Source: Marinococcus sp. PL1-022 (GTDB lineage: Bacteria > Bacillota > Bacilli > Bacillales > Marinococcaceae). From it: a DNA stretch of 64,000 nt. Numbering within the stretch: position 1 is the stretch's first letter; each line of letters begins with the position of its first letter. Shown here piece by piece: positions 52,707 to 61,040 of the stretch. A program made the position numbers and the translations under genes. The stretch is from contig NZ_JAWXCX010000001.1 of assembly GCF_033845285.1 (NCBI RefSeq), forward strand, positions 1,689,495 to 1,753,494. The letters are read 5' to 3'. The notes below the pieces were generated by a model. The model was not told where the DNA came from, searched no databases, and worked only from the letters and a program-made list of their open reading frames with translations.

Positions 52707-53282
52707 TTAATGATCTAGGAGATATTTGTGTAGGGTGCGCATGATGTTCTCGATCCTGTCAGAAATTTCTTTGGGACTTTGTTGAAAATCAGCATGAACC
52801 CACTCTTCAATGAGGGACCTGCTTCCTCCTGCAATAAATACATACAACGCGTCCACTTCGGAGTACTCCAGGGCGCTTTCCTGGGCCCATTTGTTTACGA
52901 TTCGCGGATGAAAGTAATGATGAATCCGAGTAAATACATCTTCCCTGCTGCTTTGCAGTATCACAAGCGCACGGCAGGTATCCCGGTTCTGTTCGAGGTA
53001 GACACACAGCCTGTACATGAGATCGTTATATTGTGGGTGGTCGAGCGATTGTTCCACTTTATTGATAAAGATCCGGGTAAATTCTTTTTCAATATCAGAA
53101 AGTAATTCACTGGGGGACCGGTAGTGAGAGTAAAAGGTGTTACGGTTAATGTCGGCATGCTTACAAAGTTCCGTGACTGTGATTAATGTAACCGGTTTCT
53201 CCTGCATTAATGCAAATAAGCTATGTTTAAGAGCTGCTTTTGTATACTTGACCCTCCGGTCCGTTTTAGATATAGATTTCAT
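52707..53282 (-). CDS. TetR family regulator
   Basis: 191 residues. The N-terminal HTH (KAALKHSLFALMQEKPVTLI then LCKHADINRNTFYSHYRSP) is typical of TetR; the C-terminal domain has WVHADFQQSPKEISDRI, as in TetR_C regulators of the DhaS/YxaF-like group. Divergent from the P450 gene at 53464, and candidate operators lie between, so it probably controls the P450-ferredoxin cluster. Confidence 0.87.
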   Translation of the reverse strand: MKSISKTDRRVKYTKAALKHSLFALMQEKPVTLITVTELCKHADINRNTFYSHYRSPSELLSDIEKEFTRIFINKVEQSLDHPQYNDLMYRLCVYLEQNRDTCRALVILQSSREDVFTRIHHYFHPRIVNKWAQESALEYSEVDALYVFIAGGSRSLIEEWVHADFQQSPKEISDRIENIMRTLHKYLLDH

Positions 53283-53320
53283 GATTTCTCCTTAACGAAT
53301 GTGACATTGTTATGACTAAC

Positions 53321-53377
53321 GAACAGAAAGGCCTGGAGCTGTTCATTATTTAAAAGTTTCTACCGAACAATATGTTC
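53321..53377. promoter_or_regulatory. Candidate TetR operators in the divergent P450 promoter region
   Basis: GAACAATATGTTC (53365-53377) is an inverted repeat of GAACA, and ACGAACAG...CTGTTCAT (arms 53321-53326 and 53339-53344) repeats the same half-site with wider spacing. Both are within the 180-base gap between the TetR and P450 genes. Confidence 0.5.
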
Positions 53378-53463
53378 ATTATCGTACATACTGTTAGTAT
53401 ACTTGATTTATAGGGATCGATCTATACAACCTATGCTATCTCACTCACGAAAGGACGATCATT

Positions 53464-54723
53464 TTGGATCAATCTAACGTATCTGTACAGGCAAGAGTGT
53501 TAGGCATACTCAGTGGAAGAAGTACGGAGGAGCCGTTTTCAGTTTTTGCCGAAGCACGAGCGGCAGGAGCGGTGTTGTCCATCCCTCATCCGATGGGCAG
53601 CGAGGATCACCGAGCGTGGCTGGTGACCCATATGGACGAAGCGCTGAAAGTGCTGAAAGATAAAAAAGGCTTTACTGTTGATCCTTCCTCCATTGAAGCG
53701 GAAGGCGTCCGGGAAAACCTCTCGGTAGATGACGAGGCACCGGATACGTTTTTCTCAGGAACATCCATGCTTTTTGTGGACGGGTTTGATCACCGGCGTC
53801 TGCGTTCCCTGGTGTCGAAAGCATTCACCCCGAAATATATGGAAAGCCTGCGGCCGCGGGTGCAGGAAATTGCAGATGAACTGTTGGATAAGGTGGAGGC
53901 TGACGGAGAAATGGACCTCGTGACAGATTACGCGTACCCTTTACCGATTAATGTCATTTGTGAAATGCTCGGGGTCCCGGAGGCAGACCGGGACAAACTG
54001 CAGATTTGGTCTTCGGCCATCGCCAAAGGGATGGGATGGGGGAGGCAGGATCCGACCGTCACCGAACACCTGGCTCAATTCGGAAATTACGCCAAACAGC
54101 TGGTGGAAGACAAGCGACAAACGCCCGGGGATGACCTTATCAGTAAACTCGTCACCATGGAAGACGAGGAAGACCGCCTCAGTGAATCCGAGCTGATTTC
54201 CATGATCACCCTGTTGATTTTTGCCGGTCATGAAACGACGTCCAACCTGATTGCGACCGGTGCTTTTGAATTGTTCGATCATCCAGAAGAACTTGAAACA
54301 CTAAAAAATGATCGCCGCCTCGTTCCGGGAGCAGTCGAAGAGTTATTACGGTTCAATGGCCCGTCGACAAGTGTCGGCCCTCGTTATGCGACCCAGGATA
54401 CCGAGATTGCCGGGCAGCCTATTGCCAAGGGAGACATGGTGCTGGTGCTCGTTAAATCAGCCAATCGGGATGAAGAAAAGTTCACGGAAGCGGAAAACTT
54501 GGACATTCAGCGTGAGATTGATCGTCACTTGGCTTTCGGACAGGGCCTTCATATGTGTCTCGGGGCCCCCCTTGCTCGGGTAGAGGGAGACGTGGCTTTC
54601 TCCACACTGTTTCGACGACTACCGAATCTGCAGCTGAAATATCCCCGGGAGGAGATCGCATGGAGTTTTACTCTATCTTCTCAAGGCCTCGAATCCCTGC
54701 CAGTTACTTTTTCCTTTCATTAA
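53464..54723 (+). CDS. Cytochrome P450 (CYP107-like class)
   Basis: 419 residues, soluble bacterial P450. I-helix oxygen-activation motif LIFAGHETTSN, ExxR in VEELLRFNG, haem loop FGQGLHMCLGAPLAR with the ligand Cys365. It starts at TTG with AAAGGA eight bases upstream, an unusual choice of codon that may lower expression. Substrate cannot be read from sequence. A ferredoxin gene 460 bases downstream can supply electrons; no ferredoxin reductase is present. Confidence 0.93.
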   Translation: MDQSNVSVQARVLGILSGRSTEEPFSVFAEARAAGAVLSIPHPMGSEDHRAWLVTHMDEALKVLKDKKGFTVDPSSIEAEGVRENLSVDDEAPDTFFSGTSMLFVDGFDHRRLRSLVSKAFTPKYMESLRPRVQEIADELLDKVEADGEMDLVTDYAYPLPINVICEMLGVPEADRDKLQIWSSAIAKGMGWGRQDPTVTEHLAQFGNYAKQLVEDKRQTPGDDLISKLVTMEDEEDRLSESELISMITLLIFAGHETTSNLIATGAFELFDHPEELETLKNDRRLVPGAVEELLRFNGPSTSVGPRYATQDTEIAGQPIAKGDMVLVLVKSANRDEEKFTEAENLDIQREIDRHLAFGQGLHMCLGAPLARVEGDVAFSTLFRRLPNLQLKYPREEIAWSFTLSSQGLESLPVTFSFH

Positions 54724-54774
54724 ATGCCCGTTCTTACACGCCTTTGGCGATTCGAGTAGCAAGGAGACATTCTG

Positions 54775-55191
54775 ATGGTAACGCTATTAACAGCACCGGG
54801 GTGCGCCTCTTGTCAAAAAGCCAAAAAATGGTTACAAGATCATCGTATTCCTTTTCAAGAGAGGAATATTTTAGCCCATCCCCTTTCGGTTCATGAAGTC
54901 AAAGAGATCTTTCGTAAAACAGAAAAAGGCACTGATGACATTGTAGCTACCCGCTCCAAAGATTTTCAGGCTTTAAATATGGATTGGAACACCTTGACGA
55001 TGCAGGAACTATTTCGATTAATGAGCCAGCACCCCGGTTTGTTGCGCAAACCTTTACTTTATGATCACAACCACTTGCAAGTAGGCTACAGCAAAGAAGA
55101 CATGCGCCAGTTTATTCCGAAGAGCACTCGCTCTTCCTATTTAAAAGAAGCAAAAACTCGTTTGCTCGCTAAGGAGGCCTTTGATGGCTAG
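54775..55191 (+). CDS. Spx/ArsC family protein (Spx paralogue)
   Basis: 138 residues of the ArsC/Spx thioredoxin-like fold. Redox switch C10-A-S-C13 in APGCASCQKAKKW; LLRKPLLYDHNHLQVGYSKE resembles the Arg92 region of Spx. Typical Spx is 131 residues and MgsR 126; this one is diverged, so it may be a third paralogue. Spx proteins bind the RNA polymerase alpha C-terminal domain under disulfide stress; an arsenate-reductase activity is less likely as the ArsC catalytic arginine triad is not evident. It lies between a P450 and a ferredoxin, an unusual spot. Confidence 0.82.
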   Translation: MVTLLTAPGCASCQKAKKWLQDHRIPFQERNILAHPLSVHEVKEIFRKTEKGTDDIVATRSKDFQALNMDWNTLTMQELFRLMSQHPGLLRKPLLYDHNHLQVGYSKEDMRQFIPKSTRSSYLKEAKTRLLAKEAFDG

Positions 55192-55420
55192 ATATGTGAC
55201 TGTCGATAGAGATGAATGCATTGGCTGTGGTAATTGTGAAGGAATAGCCCCAGACATTTTCGAATTTGATGACGAAGGCCTGGCTTTTGTGACGCTGGAT
55301 GAGAATCAGGGAACGTACCCAATGCCAGAGGGAAAAATGGATCAATTAGCAGAAGCCTTTGAAGAATGCCCCACGGAGGCTATTCAAATAGCAGAGCGTC
55401 CTTTTAACAAATCAAAGTAA
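55184..55420 (+). CDS. Single-cluster ferredoxin
   Basis: 78 residues. DECIGCGNCEGIAPDIFEFD and ECPTEAIQI provide four Cys for one 4Fe-4S cluster (CXXCXXC...CP), the type that feeds bacterial P450s; the usual second cluster is replaced by loop sequence. Acidic, as P450 partners are. Start ATG 55184 follows AAGGAGG and overlaps the Spx-like stop, so the two are translated together. Likely partner of one or both P450s. Confidence 0.93.
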   Translation: MARYVTVDRDECIGCGNCEGIAPDIFEFDDEGLAFVTLDENQGTYPMPEGKMDQLAEAFEECPTEAIQIAERPFNKSK

Positions 55421-55560
55421 AACCACTGCTAGCGTCATATTACGTATGCTGAAATGAATATATAGCTACCCGTACAGCATGGGGCTATTGGAAGTTGGCC
55501 AAGTTACCTGAACCATCACGGACTTAACCCTACATTTTGAATTTAAAGGTGAATTATTTT

Positions 55561-56790
55561 ATGAATAAAAAAGTCATTTCCTTGCGAGAAGTCAAAAATT
55601 TTCAAACCCGGTCCGAAGAATTTTTTCCTTTGCACTGGTACGAAAAAATGCTTGATGAAACACCCATTTACTATGATGAGCATACAAAGACATGGAATGT
55701 TTTTAAATATGCGGATGTGCAACAGGTTCTCACCAATCACGAGGTTTTTTCTGTTGAAGGCCCACGAACCACTATTTCTGTAGGCGCCAATAATCAGGAA
55801 GGCACGATTTCCGATAAGGCCAATATTATGGTGGATCCACCAGAACATCGAAAAGTACGTTCCTTATTATCCGGCGCTTTTACTCCTCGCAGTTTAAATA
55901 ATTGGGAACCCCGTATCCAGGAAATTGCGACCGAACTCACTGACAATATACAAGCAAATGCGACAGTAGATATCGTGGAGGAATTAGCAGCTCCTTTTCC
56001 AGGCATGGTCATCACCGCTTTGTTTGGCGTTCCTGTAGAGGATCGAGCTCAATTTAAAGAGTGGGTGGATATTCTCTTCCAACCGTATGATAAAGAAAAC
56101 GAAGAAAACATGGAACACCAAAAACAGGAGGCGGCAAAAGAATACTATCAGTTTCTTTATCCCATCGTAGCTCACAAACGTGCCCATCCCGCTGACGATA
56201 TTCTGTCGGACTTAATCAAGGCTGAAGTAGATGGCGAAAGGTTTACGGATGATGAAATTGTTCGAGTTTCCATGTTCCTGTTAGGGGCAGGCGTAGAAAC
56301 CACGAGTCATGCTCTTGCGAACACGTTTTATTCGTTACTTTACGACGATCCTTTCCTCTATCAGGAACTACGGGAGAATAAGGAGTTGGTCCCGGGAGCC
56401 GTCGAAGAAATGCTGCGCTACCGTTTCCATATCGCTAAAAGAGACCGGACCGTGAAACAGGATAACGACTTATTAGGCGTGCCATTGAAAAAAGGAGAAG
56501 CTGTTATTGCTTGGCAAAGCGCTGCGAATATGGATGAAAACATGTTCGAGAACCCTTTCACGCTTAACATTCATCGGCCTAATAATAAAAAACATCTGTC
56601 ATTCGGCAAAGGCCAACATTTCTGTTTAGGGGCCCCGCTAGCGCGATTAGAATTAACGATCGCCTTACAAACATTCTTGCAGAAATTTTCTCATATCAAA
56701 CCGGTCGAATCATTCAATTTAGAAAGCAATTTAATCGCATCTGCTACCGGCCAATCACTCACGCATCTTCCGATATATACTTCTGATTGA
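55561..56790 (+). CDS. Cytochrome P450 (second, different subfamily)
   Basis: 409 residues. I-helix LLGAGVETTSHALAN, ExxR in VEEMLRYRFH, haem loop FGKGQHFCLGAPLAR with Cys355. The N-terminus (FFPLHWYEKMLDETPIYYDE) and the RFHIAKRDRTVK region recall Bacillus CYP109-type enzymes. ATG at 55561 has AAAGGTG; an upstream TTG at 55537 is less likely. It differs from the first P450 in most positions, so they are not recent duplicates. More AT-rich than the first P450. Confidence 0.92.
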   Translation: MNKKVISLREVKNFQTRSEEFFPLHWYEKMLDETPIYYDEHTKTWNVFKYADVQQVLTNHEVFSVEGPRTTISVGANNQEGTISDKANIMVDPPEHRKVRSLLSGAFTPRSLNNWEPRIQEIATELTDNIQANATVDIVEELAAPFPGMVITALFGVPVEDRAQFKEWVDILFQPYDKENEENMEHQKQEAAKEYYQFLYPIVAHKRAHPADDILSDLIKAEVDGERFTDDEIVRVSMFLLGAGVETTSHALANTFYSLLYDDPFLYQELRENKELVPGAVEEMLRYRFHIAKRDRTVKQDNDLLGVPLKKGEAVIAWQSAANMDENMFENPFTLNIHRPNNKKHLSFGKGQHFCLGAPLARLELTIALQTFLQKFSHIKPVESFNLESNLIASATGQSLTHLPIYTSD

Positions 56791-56903
56791 TCTTTCGCTG
56801 TAACTAACCATCTATCTTTCACAACAGTATATTCTGCTATCTGCCTTATCTTGGTTATTCAACCACGTTCGAAAATATTATGGATATGAAGGAAATGAAC
56901 CGT

Positions 56904-57667
56904 ATGAAATTACAAAATAAACTCGCAGTCATCACAGGAGGCGCTTCAGGCATGGGAGAAGCCATGGCCAAGCGTTTTGCTGCTGAAGGAGCCATGGTTA
57001 TTGCAGCGAACATCAACAAAGAAGGGGCCCAGCAAACCGTCGAAAGCATCAAACAAAACCAGGGCCAGGCGTTAGCAGTAACAACAGACGTGACCAAGCC
57101 GAAGGATATCGAAAATGGGATTGATGCTGCTGTGAAGACGTACGGTACGTTAGATATTTTAATCAATAATGCCGGGATCATATGGCCAGCATGGAAGCCG
57201 CGGGCGACATTACCGCTGATAAATGGGATCGTTTATTTCAAATTAACGCGACCGCCACGATGCAAGCCATTCGTTATTCCCTGCCAATCTTTCTCGAGAA
57301 ACAGAATGGGGTCAATATTAATACTACCTCTACGGGCGGTTTGAATGGGTCTCACGCCGGCGCTGCCTAGATCTCTTCTAAACATGCTATCGTAGGACTT
57401 ACCAAAAATACGGAATATATGTATGCTCAACAAGGTATCCGTTGCAATGCGATTGCTCCCGGGGGCGTCGATACGAACATTACCTCCACCCTGCAGCACG
57501 TGAGTGAATTTGGGGCTAGTCGTACTAAACTACCCCAATCGGTGATGCCACGCATGGGAACGTCAGAGGAGATTGCGAATGTCGCGCTGTTTTTGGCTAC
57601 GGACGAAGCAAGCTTTATTAACGGGACAGTAATTACAGCTGACGGCGGATGGACAGCAGCTTTTTAG
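56904..57667 (+). pseudogene. SDR oxidoreductase broken by a frameshift and an amber codon at the catalytic Tyr
   Basis: The three parts read as one classical SDR of about 253 residues: nucleotide site ITGGASGMGEAMAKRFA and INNAGI in the first frame, then after loss of one base near 57180 the second frame gives DRLFQINATATMQAIRYSLP, and the end has CNAIAPGGVDTNI and TADGGWTAAF. At 57368-57370 TAG stands exactly where the active-site Tyr of Tyr-X3-Lys belongs (TAG ATC TCT TCT AAA). Without suppression and frameshift repair no active enzyme can be made. It follows the second P450 and was probably an alcohol dehydrogenase of the same pathway. Confidence 0.85.
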
Positions 57668-57998
57668 CTTTTTCCTATTATCAGGAAAGATGAATAAAAA
57701 ATCCTGAATGAAAAAGAACTAGCATCTACTTCTAGTACCTCTATATCCCAGTGATTTCATACTGAAAACATGAATTTCTTCTCGCTTTTGAGAAATTACT
57801 TCATCTTTTAGATTACTTCATAAGAAAATCGATCCTGCACTCTGCATATTTAAAGAGTATGGGATCGATTTTTTAACTTCACACTATTTATTGGTTTAAC
57901 AACATTAAAAACACTAAAATCCATCGGCTACTATATTAACAGCGGAAATGAAATCTTTGTTTAAGAATATTGGCTCATCTATTCAAAGGTCTCTGTTT
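57668..57998. other. Intergenic stretch with terminator
   Basis: AT-rich, no credible gene. Its main feature is an 11-bp stem AAAATCGATCC / GGATCGATTTT (57825-57872) followed by TTTT on the plus strand, likely terminating the P450 cluster. Confidence 0.7.
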
Positions 57999-58544
57999 TT
58001 ACATCCTGTACATGACATGAATCTGATCCGCGATGTAGTCTGAACTATAATGTCTGTTATTTTTTAACCACCACATAATAATACCTACTAAAGATGCTGT
58101 CTTGATATCAATCCCAACATAATTCTCAGGCAATTGCTTACTGGTGTTTTCCCTTTTTGTTTCTATTAATTGTTTCATAAATATAAATAACTGTTCTTCA
58201 AACTGATTTACATTAAACAAAATAAATAAATAGTTCCGCTGAGCATATAAATAATCAAGCAATTGTATCAGTTGCTGTTTTTCGGATAAATCTTTGGCAA
58301 GTATTAAATCATTAATTTTATCTGCCAGTTCTTGCAAAATCTCCTCGTTAATTTGTGTCAATAAATCTTGGATGTCATGAAAATGCAAATAAAAAGTGGT
58401 GCGATTTAATTCAGCTTTTGATGCGACTTTTCGAACCGTTAAATTTGAATGAGTGAACCCATCACCCAAAAGAGAAAAAACAGCCCTTTTAAACATCTCT
58501 CTTGAGCGAATGGTACGGGGATCTTCTTTTTTTGGCATAGACAA
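57999..58544 (-). CDS. TetR family regulator of the adjacent exporter
   Basis: About 181 residues. TetR HTH: RSREMFKRAVFSLLGDG, then VRKVASKAELNRTTFYLHFH; the C-terminal part (LDYLYAQRNYLFILFNVNQF, IMWWLKNNRHYSSDYIADQI) is of the TetR_C_33/DhaL-associated type. A TTG at 58544 is six bases from AAAGGAG and fits better than the ATG at 58538 or the far upstream ATG at 58604. Divergent from a 14-TM exporter; strongly AT-rich. Confidence 0.85.
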   Translation of the reverse strand: MSMPKKEDPRTIRSREMFKRAVFSLLGDGFTHSNLTVRKVASKAELNRTTFYLHFHDIQDLLTQINEEILQELADKINDLILAKDLSEKQQLIQLLDYLYAQRNYLFILFNVNQFEEQLFIFMKQLIETKRENTSKQLPENYVGIDIKTASLVGIIMWWLKNNRHYSSDYIADQIHVMYRM

Positions 58545-58665
58545 TTTAAACTCCTTTATCGATGACTGGATTATGTTATTAACATAAATATTTCTTTTGT
58601 TCATTAATAAACATTTCTAATGAAAATGTTAATGGTAAAAAGCATCAAAACTCTGTTAGTATAAA

Positions 58666-58690
58666 TTTTATCGACATTTTGTCGATAAAA
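58666..58690. promoter_or_regulatory. TetR operator upstream of the exporter
   Basis: Perfect 10-bp arms TTTTATCGAC / GTCGATAAAA with a 5-base centre, right after a TATAAA-like -10, 34 bases before the exporter's ATG. A second, shorter repeat AACATTT/AAATGTT lies near 58609-58630. Confidence 0.65.
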
Positions 58691-58723
58691 CAAATCAAAA
58701 GCATCTGGCAAAGGAGTTTATGT

Positions 58724-60181
58724 ATGGAAGACCAAAAAGAAGAACTAAATAAAGGCGTATTATTGTTTGTCCTTATATCAGGCTGTTTTCTATCTGTATT
58801 GAATCAAACCCTGTTGAATGTGGCATTAAGTAATTTAATGGAGGTATTCAAGGTGACAGCTGCCACTGTTCAGTGGTTATCAACAGGCTTTCTTCTCGTA
58901 AACGGTATGCTGGTTCCAATAACAGCTTTCTTAATGAAGCGATTTACGACCAGGCAATTATTTATCAGCTCAATGTCATTCTTGTTGCTAGGTACTATTA
59001 TTTGTGCAACAGCTCCTACCTTTATGATTTTATTAATCGGACGCATGATTCAAGCCATCGGAGCAGGGATTATCCTTCCTCTTATGATGAACGTAATTAT
59101 GCTTATTTTTCCTGCTGAAAAAAGAGGCGGTGCGATGGGCTTAATTGGATTCGCTATGATATTTGCTCCTGCCATTGCACCAACTTTAGCTGGTTTTACT
59201 ATTGACTATGTCTCATGGCGTTGGTTATTTATCGGATTAACCCCTTTAATTGTGCTAGTTATCGGACTTTCATTCAAGTTTTTAGTGAATGTATCTGAAA
59301 CAGAAAAATCAAAGCTGGATATTGTTAGTGTGGTTTTTTCCACCATTGGTTTCGGTTTCATATTATACGGATTTAGTAATGCTGGTAATAATGGCTGGGC
59401 TTCTGCCGTAGTTGTTTTTTCATTAATTATTGGCCTACTGTTTACGATTTTTTTCTGCGTGCGCCAAATAAAATCAAAAGAGCCCGTCTTAAATTTATCT
59501 GTATTCAAATATAAGACATTTACTTTAACATCACTGCTTAATGTCCTGATTACCATGATTATGTACGCTGATTTAATTCTATTGCCTATTTATTTGCAGA
59601 CAGGAAGAGGATTTACAGCGCTGGAAGCAGGTCTTTTATTGTTACCCGGAGCTATTATTAATGCGGTATTATCTCCTTTTACTGGCAGACTATACGACCG
59701 AGTGGGAGCAAAGCCATTGTTTATCGTTGGACTTTTATTTATCATCCCTTCCATGTGGGCGGTTACGGATTTAACCGTTACGACTTCTTTCGTTTACTTA
59801 ATGATACGTACCATTATTTTACGTATAGGTTTGAGTTTCATTACCATGCCGATCAATACTTCTGCATTGAACGCATTGCCTAAGCAATTAGCGGCGCATG
59901 GATCTGCAGCTGTTAATACAGTTCGTCTCCTTGCCGGAGCAATCGGTACAGCTGTCGTCGTCACTATCTACACGTCTCAAGTGATGAGTTATACTTCAAC
60001 AATTATCAATGAAAACCCATCGGCTTCCTCGGGACAAATTGAAAAGTTATCTTCTGTATCGGGCTCAGGAGATGCGTATTTCTTTATGATGATTTTAGCC
60101 ATTGTCGCTCTTCTTGTGACATTGTTTATGCCCAGAACAGAATTAAAAAAAGAAGAAAATAATGGAAATGAACCAGGGTAA
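58724..60181 (+). CDS. DHA2-type MFS drug exporter (EmrB/QacA family)
   Basis: 485 residues with about 14 membrane segments. LNQTLLNVALSNLM is the D1-type motif of TM1, WLSTGFLLVNGMLVP TM2, and motif C is FAMIFAPAIAPTLAGF. The C-terminal loop GQIEKLSSVSGSGD precedes the last helix. Start at 58724 has AAAGGAG; it is preceded by a perfect palindrome likely bound by the divergent TetR. Base composition is far more AT-rich than the core genes, so this pair was probably acquired together. Confidence 0.9.
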   Translation: MEDQKEELNKGVLLFVLISGCFLSVLNQTLLNVALSNLMEVFKVTAATVQWLSTGFLLVNGMLVPITAFLMKRFTTRQLFISSMSFLLLGTIICATAPTFMILLIGRMIQAIGAGIILPLMMNVIMLIFPAEKRGGAMGLIGFAMIFAPAIAPTLAGFTIDYVSWRWLFIGLTPLIVLVIGLSFKFLVNVSETEKSKLDIVSVVFSTIGFGFILYGFSNAGNNGWASAVVVFSLIIGLLFTIFFCVRQIKSKEPVLNLSVFKYKTFTLTSLLNVLITMIMYADLILLPIYLQTGRGFTALEAGLLLLPGAIINAVLSPFTGRLYDRVGAKPLFIVGLLFIIPSMWAVTDLTVTTSFVYLMIRTIILRIGLSFITMPINTSALNALPKQLAAHGSAAVNTVRLLAGAIGTAVVVTIYTSQVMSYTSTIINENPSASSGQIEKLSSVSGSGDAYFFMMILAIVALLVTLFMPRTELKKEENNGNEPG

Positions 60182-60656
60182 TTTATTCTCATTTAGATAA
60201 TTTATGTAAGTACAAAATTAGTGATAATTCCTTTTTAATTAAAGCCCATAATAATGCAAAGTATTCTCGCTCGTCTTCTATGTGCTCTCCCGATCGAGTA
60301 TTCCAATCCATTTTATTCTATTTTTTGCGCATTCGGCTCCCTGCGTATCTGTGGTTGCGCCACCACTTTCATCACAAGCAACTATGTTCAACCTGGCACT
60401 GGAAAACCAGTATTTTTTCTTCTGAGAAGTTTAATACCTAGTGAAAAATTTTAACATCTACCCTATTGGCCTATTTTTAAAGCCTAGTGGTTTCTTTTAT
60501 CCGGAATGGAAATTTGTGGTCAATATGCTTATCGTTTCCCTTAAAGTAACGGGCTGATGGAAGGCTACGTACACCGCTTTAAAATGTGAAATAAACCAAA
60601 TGTATAGGTGGCCCAGCATTGATATTTAGCGCAAAAAACTTTCACGTTTTGCTTCA
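60182..60656. other. Non-coding, degraded stretch
   Basis: 475 bases with no supported gene. Short open frames are present but have no ribosome-binding sites or recognisable motifs. Given broken genes on both sides, it may hold worn-down remnants. Confidence 0.6.
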
Positions 60657-60899
60657 TCAAAAAATCGAATTTAAAATGACCTCCAGTTGCCCTTTCCATT
60701 CGTCGACCTGGCCCAGCTTCTCGACCACGAGAATCATGTCCACCATGGGCTTCGCCGACAAACCCGGAACAGCGGTACTGCCAATATGCTCTATCGGAAG
60801 CTGAACATCCCCGAGGGTGGAGCAGGTATTTTCAGCTTCCACCTCATACTCTTCCTTCCAGGCTAGGTTGGAAGCCTGAAGATAGACCTTCTGATTCAT
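60657..60899 (-). pseudogene. Truncated GrpB/UPF0157 family gene
   Basis: The 80 codons encode the N-terminal half of a GrpB-family nucleotidyltransferase-like protein: IEHIGSTAVPGLSAKPMVDM is the diagnostic core with the GST and DXD-like residues. Family members are about 170 residues, and no continuation is seen downstream. The start is well supported by AAGGAGG. Either a remnant or a very short derivative. Confidence 0.7.
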
Positions 60900-60943
60900 A
60901 GCGTTAACCTCCTTAAGGATCTTCCCTCATAGAAAAGTGACCC

Positions 60944-60961
60944 AATGTGGTTTTCAACGCT
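60944..60961 (+). repeat. 18-bp direct repeat, left copy
   Basis: AATGTGGTTTTCAACGCT occurs here and, in the same orientation, at 62995-63012. The two copies bracket the argS gene, its T-box leader and its promoter. Confidence 0.75.
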
Positions 60962-61040
60962 CGTGCATGGTGCCCCTTCTTCCTGCATGGAGCAATCACA
61001 TTTCTTTAGGTGCCTGAACACCAAGAATACGCAGCCCCTC

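Noticed and set aside
60254-60454. Small 66-codon plus-strand open frame
   Set aside because: No ribosome-binding site, Cys/Phe-rich composition of a random frame, and no motif.
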